From Pseudobdellovibrionaceae bacterium (lineage in GTDB: Bacteria; Bdellovibrionota; FAC87; UBA2466; JACKAF01), in contig JACKAF010000002.1 of NCBI GenBank assembly GCA_020635235.1, positions 558,001-622,000 of the forward strand: 64,000 nt of DNA, written 5' to 3'. The position numbers were made by a program, and so were the translations under genes. The notes below the pieces were generated by a model. It was given only the letters and a program-made list of their open reading frames with translations. It was not told the origin of the DNA and did not search any database. Shown here in pieces: positions 62,507 through 64,000 of this stretch. How positions within the stretch are numbered: the stretch's first letter is position 1; every line of letters starts with the position of its first letter.

Positions 62507-63166
62507 ATGTCTGATGGCAAACGTGCCGGGAAGAGGTCTAAACCTAGAAGTCCTCAGCGCCGAGATGGCGGATCCGCGCCACAGGGACGAGGCCCCCGGG
62601 GCGGCGGCAATAACCGTTCGGTGCCGGCGCGCCAAAGCCGCTTTGATAATAACGAATTTGTGTTTCAGCTCCGCTATGACCGTAACCGCGGAAACTACGT
62701 CGGTACCGTCGCAGAGATTTCCGATCTGAGTGTCGAAGGCCGCGATCCTGAAGAAGTCTACACGATGCTCGAGGATGCGGTAGAGGACTATATCGTCGAT
62801 ACCCGCAGCCGTGGCGGTTCTGTTCCAGAACCTCTTTACACCAAAGATTATCCGGAAAAGCTGAGCCTGCCGGTTTCACAAGGTCTATATCGCCGCTTGG
62901 ATTTACTTTCGCGCCGTGAGCGAGTCGATCTGGAAAAACTTGCAGTCGAGCTACTTACTTCGGCGATCGATAAACGTGGTGAACGCCAGCAACGTGGTGG
63001 CGGGCAAGCTGCCCAGAACCAACCGCGGGACAACGGCAACAGCGGCTCCAAACGCAACCGTTCCCAAGGTGGCAAGTCACGCAACTATCAAAACTACCAC
63101 CAGACCATGGACAATCGGGAAAACTTCCTGGATTACGTTCGAAGGCTTGAAAAGGGACGGAAGTAG
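62507..63166 (+). CDS. Solitary HicB-like protein with basic, low-complexity tails
   Basis: The 219-residue protein opens with a Gly/Arg/Lys-rich tail (about 1-45, GKRAGKRSKPRSPQRRDGG), then an HicB-type partial RNase-H-like domain (GNYVGTVAEISDLSVEGRDP...AVEDYIVDTRSRG), then a ribbon-helix-helix-like segment (KLSLPVSQGLYRRLDLLSRR...), and a Gly/Gln/Asn-rich basic tail ending YVRRLEKGRK. No HicA toxin lies alongside, so it is not an ordinary toxin-antitoxin module. Basic ends suggest RNA or DNA binding. Role unknown. Confidence 0.75.
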   Translation: MSDGKRAGKRSKPRSPQRRDGGSAPQGRGPRGGGNNRSVPARQSRFDNNEFVFQLRYDRNRGNYVGTVAEISDLSVEGRDPEEVYTMLEDAVEDYIVDTRSRGGSVPEPLYTKDYPEKLSLPVSQGLYRRLDLLSRRERVDLEKLAVELLTSAIDKRGERQQRGGGQAAQNQPRDNGNSGSKRNRSQGGKSRNYQNYHQTMDNRENFLDYVRRLEKGRK

Positions 63167-63179
63167 AGGCCGGCCGAGG

Positions 63180-63212
63180 CCTGACCGCTTCAGCATTGCC
63201 GAAGCGGCCAGG
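63180..63212. terminator. Hairpin between the convergent HicB-like and peroxiredoxin genes
   Basis: CCTG-A-CCGCTTC (63180-63191) pairs with GAAGCGG-C-CAGG (63201-63212) around a nine-base loop. It lies 14 bases past each stop codon, as expected of a shared bidirectional terminator, but no T tract follows on either strand. Confidence 0.5.
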
Positions 63213-63225
63213 TGGCCAAATAGGC

Positions 63226-63807
63226 TTAGAGCTTCTTGAAATACTCTTGAGATCCTTTGGGATCGGGTTTCATCGTGCTCTTTCCAGGGTTCCAGTTCGC
63301 GGGGCAAACTTCGCCAGTCTTGGCGCTTTCCTGAAGCGCGGACAACACGCGCAGCACTTCATCGACATTGCGGCCGATACCCAGATCGTGAACGAGCTGG
63401 TACTGCACCTTCTTTTCGGGGTTGATAAGGAACAGACCGCGCAGCGAAATGCCAGCATCCAAAAGGACACCGTAATCACGTGCGACGTCTTTCTTGATGT
63501 CGGCCAAGAGGGGGAATTTCAATTCGCCGATCCCGCCCTCATTGCGGCCCTTCTGTGACCAGGCCAAATGGCTAAACTTACTGTCGACAGAACAGCCAAC
63601 CACTTCGCAATTCAACTCGCGAAAGGCCTCGTACTTGTCGTTGAAAGCCGTGATTTCTGTTGGGCAAACAAACGTAAAATCCAGCGGGTAGAAAAACAGG
63701 CAAACCCATTTTCCTTTGAAATCACCCAGGCTGACTTCCTTGAATCCACTTCCGACTAGCGCTTCCGCTTTAAATTCGGGCGCGGGTTTTTGAACTAAGC
63801 TATCCAT
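63226..63807 (-). CDS. Typical 2-Cys peroxiredoxin (AhpC/Prx1-like)
   Basis: The 193-residue protein has the peroxidatic Cys in FYPLDFTFVCPTEI and the resolving Cys in EVCPANWNPGK, separated as in typical 2-Cys Prxs, with the C-terminal tail ending PDPKGSQEYFKKL. It reduces hydrogen peroxide and organic peroxides with a thioredoxin or AhpF-like partner. GGAG lies eight bases before the ATG at 63807. No ahpF or thioredoxin gene lies beside it. Confidence 0.95.
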   Translation of the reverse strand: MDSLVQKPAPEFKAEALVGSGFKEVSLGDFKGKWVCLFFYPLDFTFVCPTEITAFNDKYEAFRELNCEVVGCSVDSKFSHLAWSQKGRNEGGIGELKFPLLADIKKDVARDYGVLLDAGISLRGLFLINPEKKVQYQLVHDLGIGRNVDEVLRVLSALQESAKTGEVCPANWNPGKSTMKPDPKGSQEYFKKL

Positions 63808-64000
63808 CTTTTTTCTCCATTGATTCGTTGAGTTCAGCTAAAGCAGAGCGAAGGTAACTTCGGTCCGTCTTGTGGTCAAGCTACGCACTTCATGTGCAAT
63901 CTTGCTATACAGGCGCTGCCATAAAGCGTCAATGAATACCAGTAGTTAGGTGAATTCCCAAAGTGCGTGGCTACTTTCATGACGCGCTCTAGCAGTCTGC
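63808..64000. other. Upstream region of the peroxiredoxin, possible gene fragment at the edge
   Basis: On the minus strand a frame is open from the window edge to a TGA at 63876-63878 (about 41 codons, with MKVATHFGNSPNYWYSLTLY). It could be the 3' end of a gene that begins outside the window or chance. No promoter elements could be assigned. Confidence 0.25.

Noticed and set aside
1..64000. CRISPR arrays, insertion sequences, rRNA genes, phage modules
   Set aside because: No regularly spaced repeats, transposase motifs, terminal inverted repeats or rRNA sequence were recognised by eye.
63876..64000. Short minus-strand frame open at the window edge
   Set aside because: Too short and without motif to call as a gene; recorded only as a possible 3' end.

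Overview
The window reads as a stretch of chromosome from a Gram-negative bacterium with a full outer-membrane biogenesis kit (BamA, Skp, LolCE-LolD, many predicted lipoproteins) and type IV pilus motor genes. The style of the genes (ArsA-like ATPase pair, cytochrome bc operon with a multihaem c subunit, many secreted and lipoprotein hydrolases, gingipain-like peptidase) suggests the Bdellovibrionota / former Deltaproteobacteria. That placement is an inference from gene content; no rRNA gene is present to confirm it. I see no insertion sequence, CRISPR array, integrase or phage module.

Layout: 0-1.7 kb, end of an ArsA-like ATPase pair and a badly frameshifted lipase. 1.9-7.3 kb, respiratory bc operon: Rieske protein, cytochrome b (frameshifted), its C-terminal half and a 981-residue octahaem cytochrome c with a coiled coil. 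7.4-15.6 kb, valS, a family 2 glycosyltransferase, lolCE, lolD, bamA (3' frameshift) and skp, i.e. an envelope-assembly run. 15.6-24.5 kb, a small membrane protein, two lipoproteins, a 7Fe ferredoxin, a lipoprotein penicillin acylase, a secreted one-haem protein and two membrane proteins. 24.6-31 kb, a class IV aminotransferase, a DUF2157/GDYXXLXY-type pair, a Crp-like regulator and the etfA-etfB-acyl-CoA dehydrogenase operon. 31.1-32.6 kb, a divergent, frameshifted phosphoglycerate mutase. 32.8-39.8 kb, pilB-pilT-pilC-pilS-porin in one tightly packed operon. 39.8-50.2 kb, nth, tRNA-Leu(UAG), a secreted hydrolase, a large protein of unknown function, an amidotransferase, an SLC12-type transporter, YkvA-like and PH-domain proteins, an arginase-family enzyme and uppP. 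50.2-51.6 kb, a family 39-like membrane glycosyltransferase with a broken N-terminus.

51.6-57.8 kb is the anomaly. For about 6.2 kb there is no intact gene, but pieces of plausible protein follow one another in changing frames, ending in a glycine-rich stretch with one membrane helix. It is either a decayed or foreign segment or a place where the sequence itself is poor. Elsewhere, conserved genes (lipase, ArsA, cytochrome b, bamA, PGAM, the 41.6-44 kb protein) carry clustered indels, several beside homopolymers, which favours local sequencing error over biological decay at least there.

57.8-64 kb returns to normal: a secreted glutaminyl-cyclase-like propeller, tandem TRL-family lipoproteins, a C25 peptidase, an A-type Fe-S carrier with an Rrf2 regulator, a solitary HicB-like protein with basic disordered tails, and a 2-Cys peroxiredoxin.
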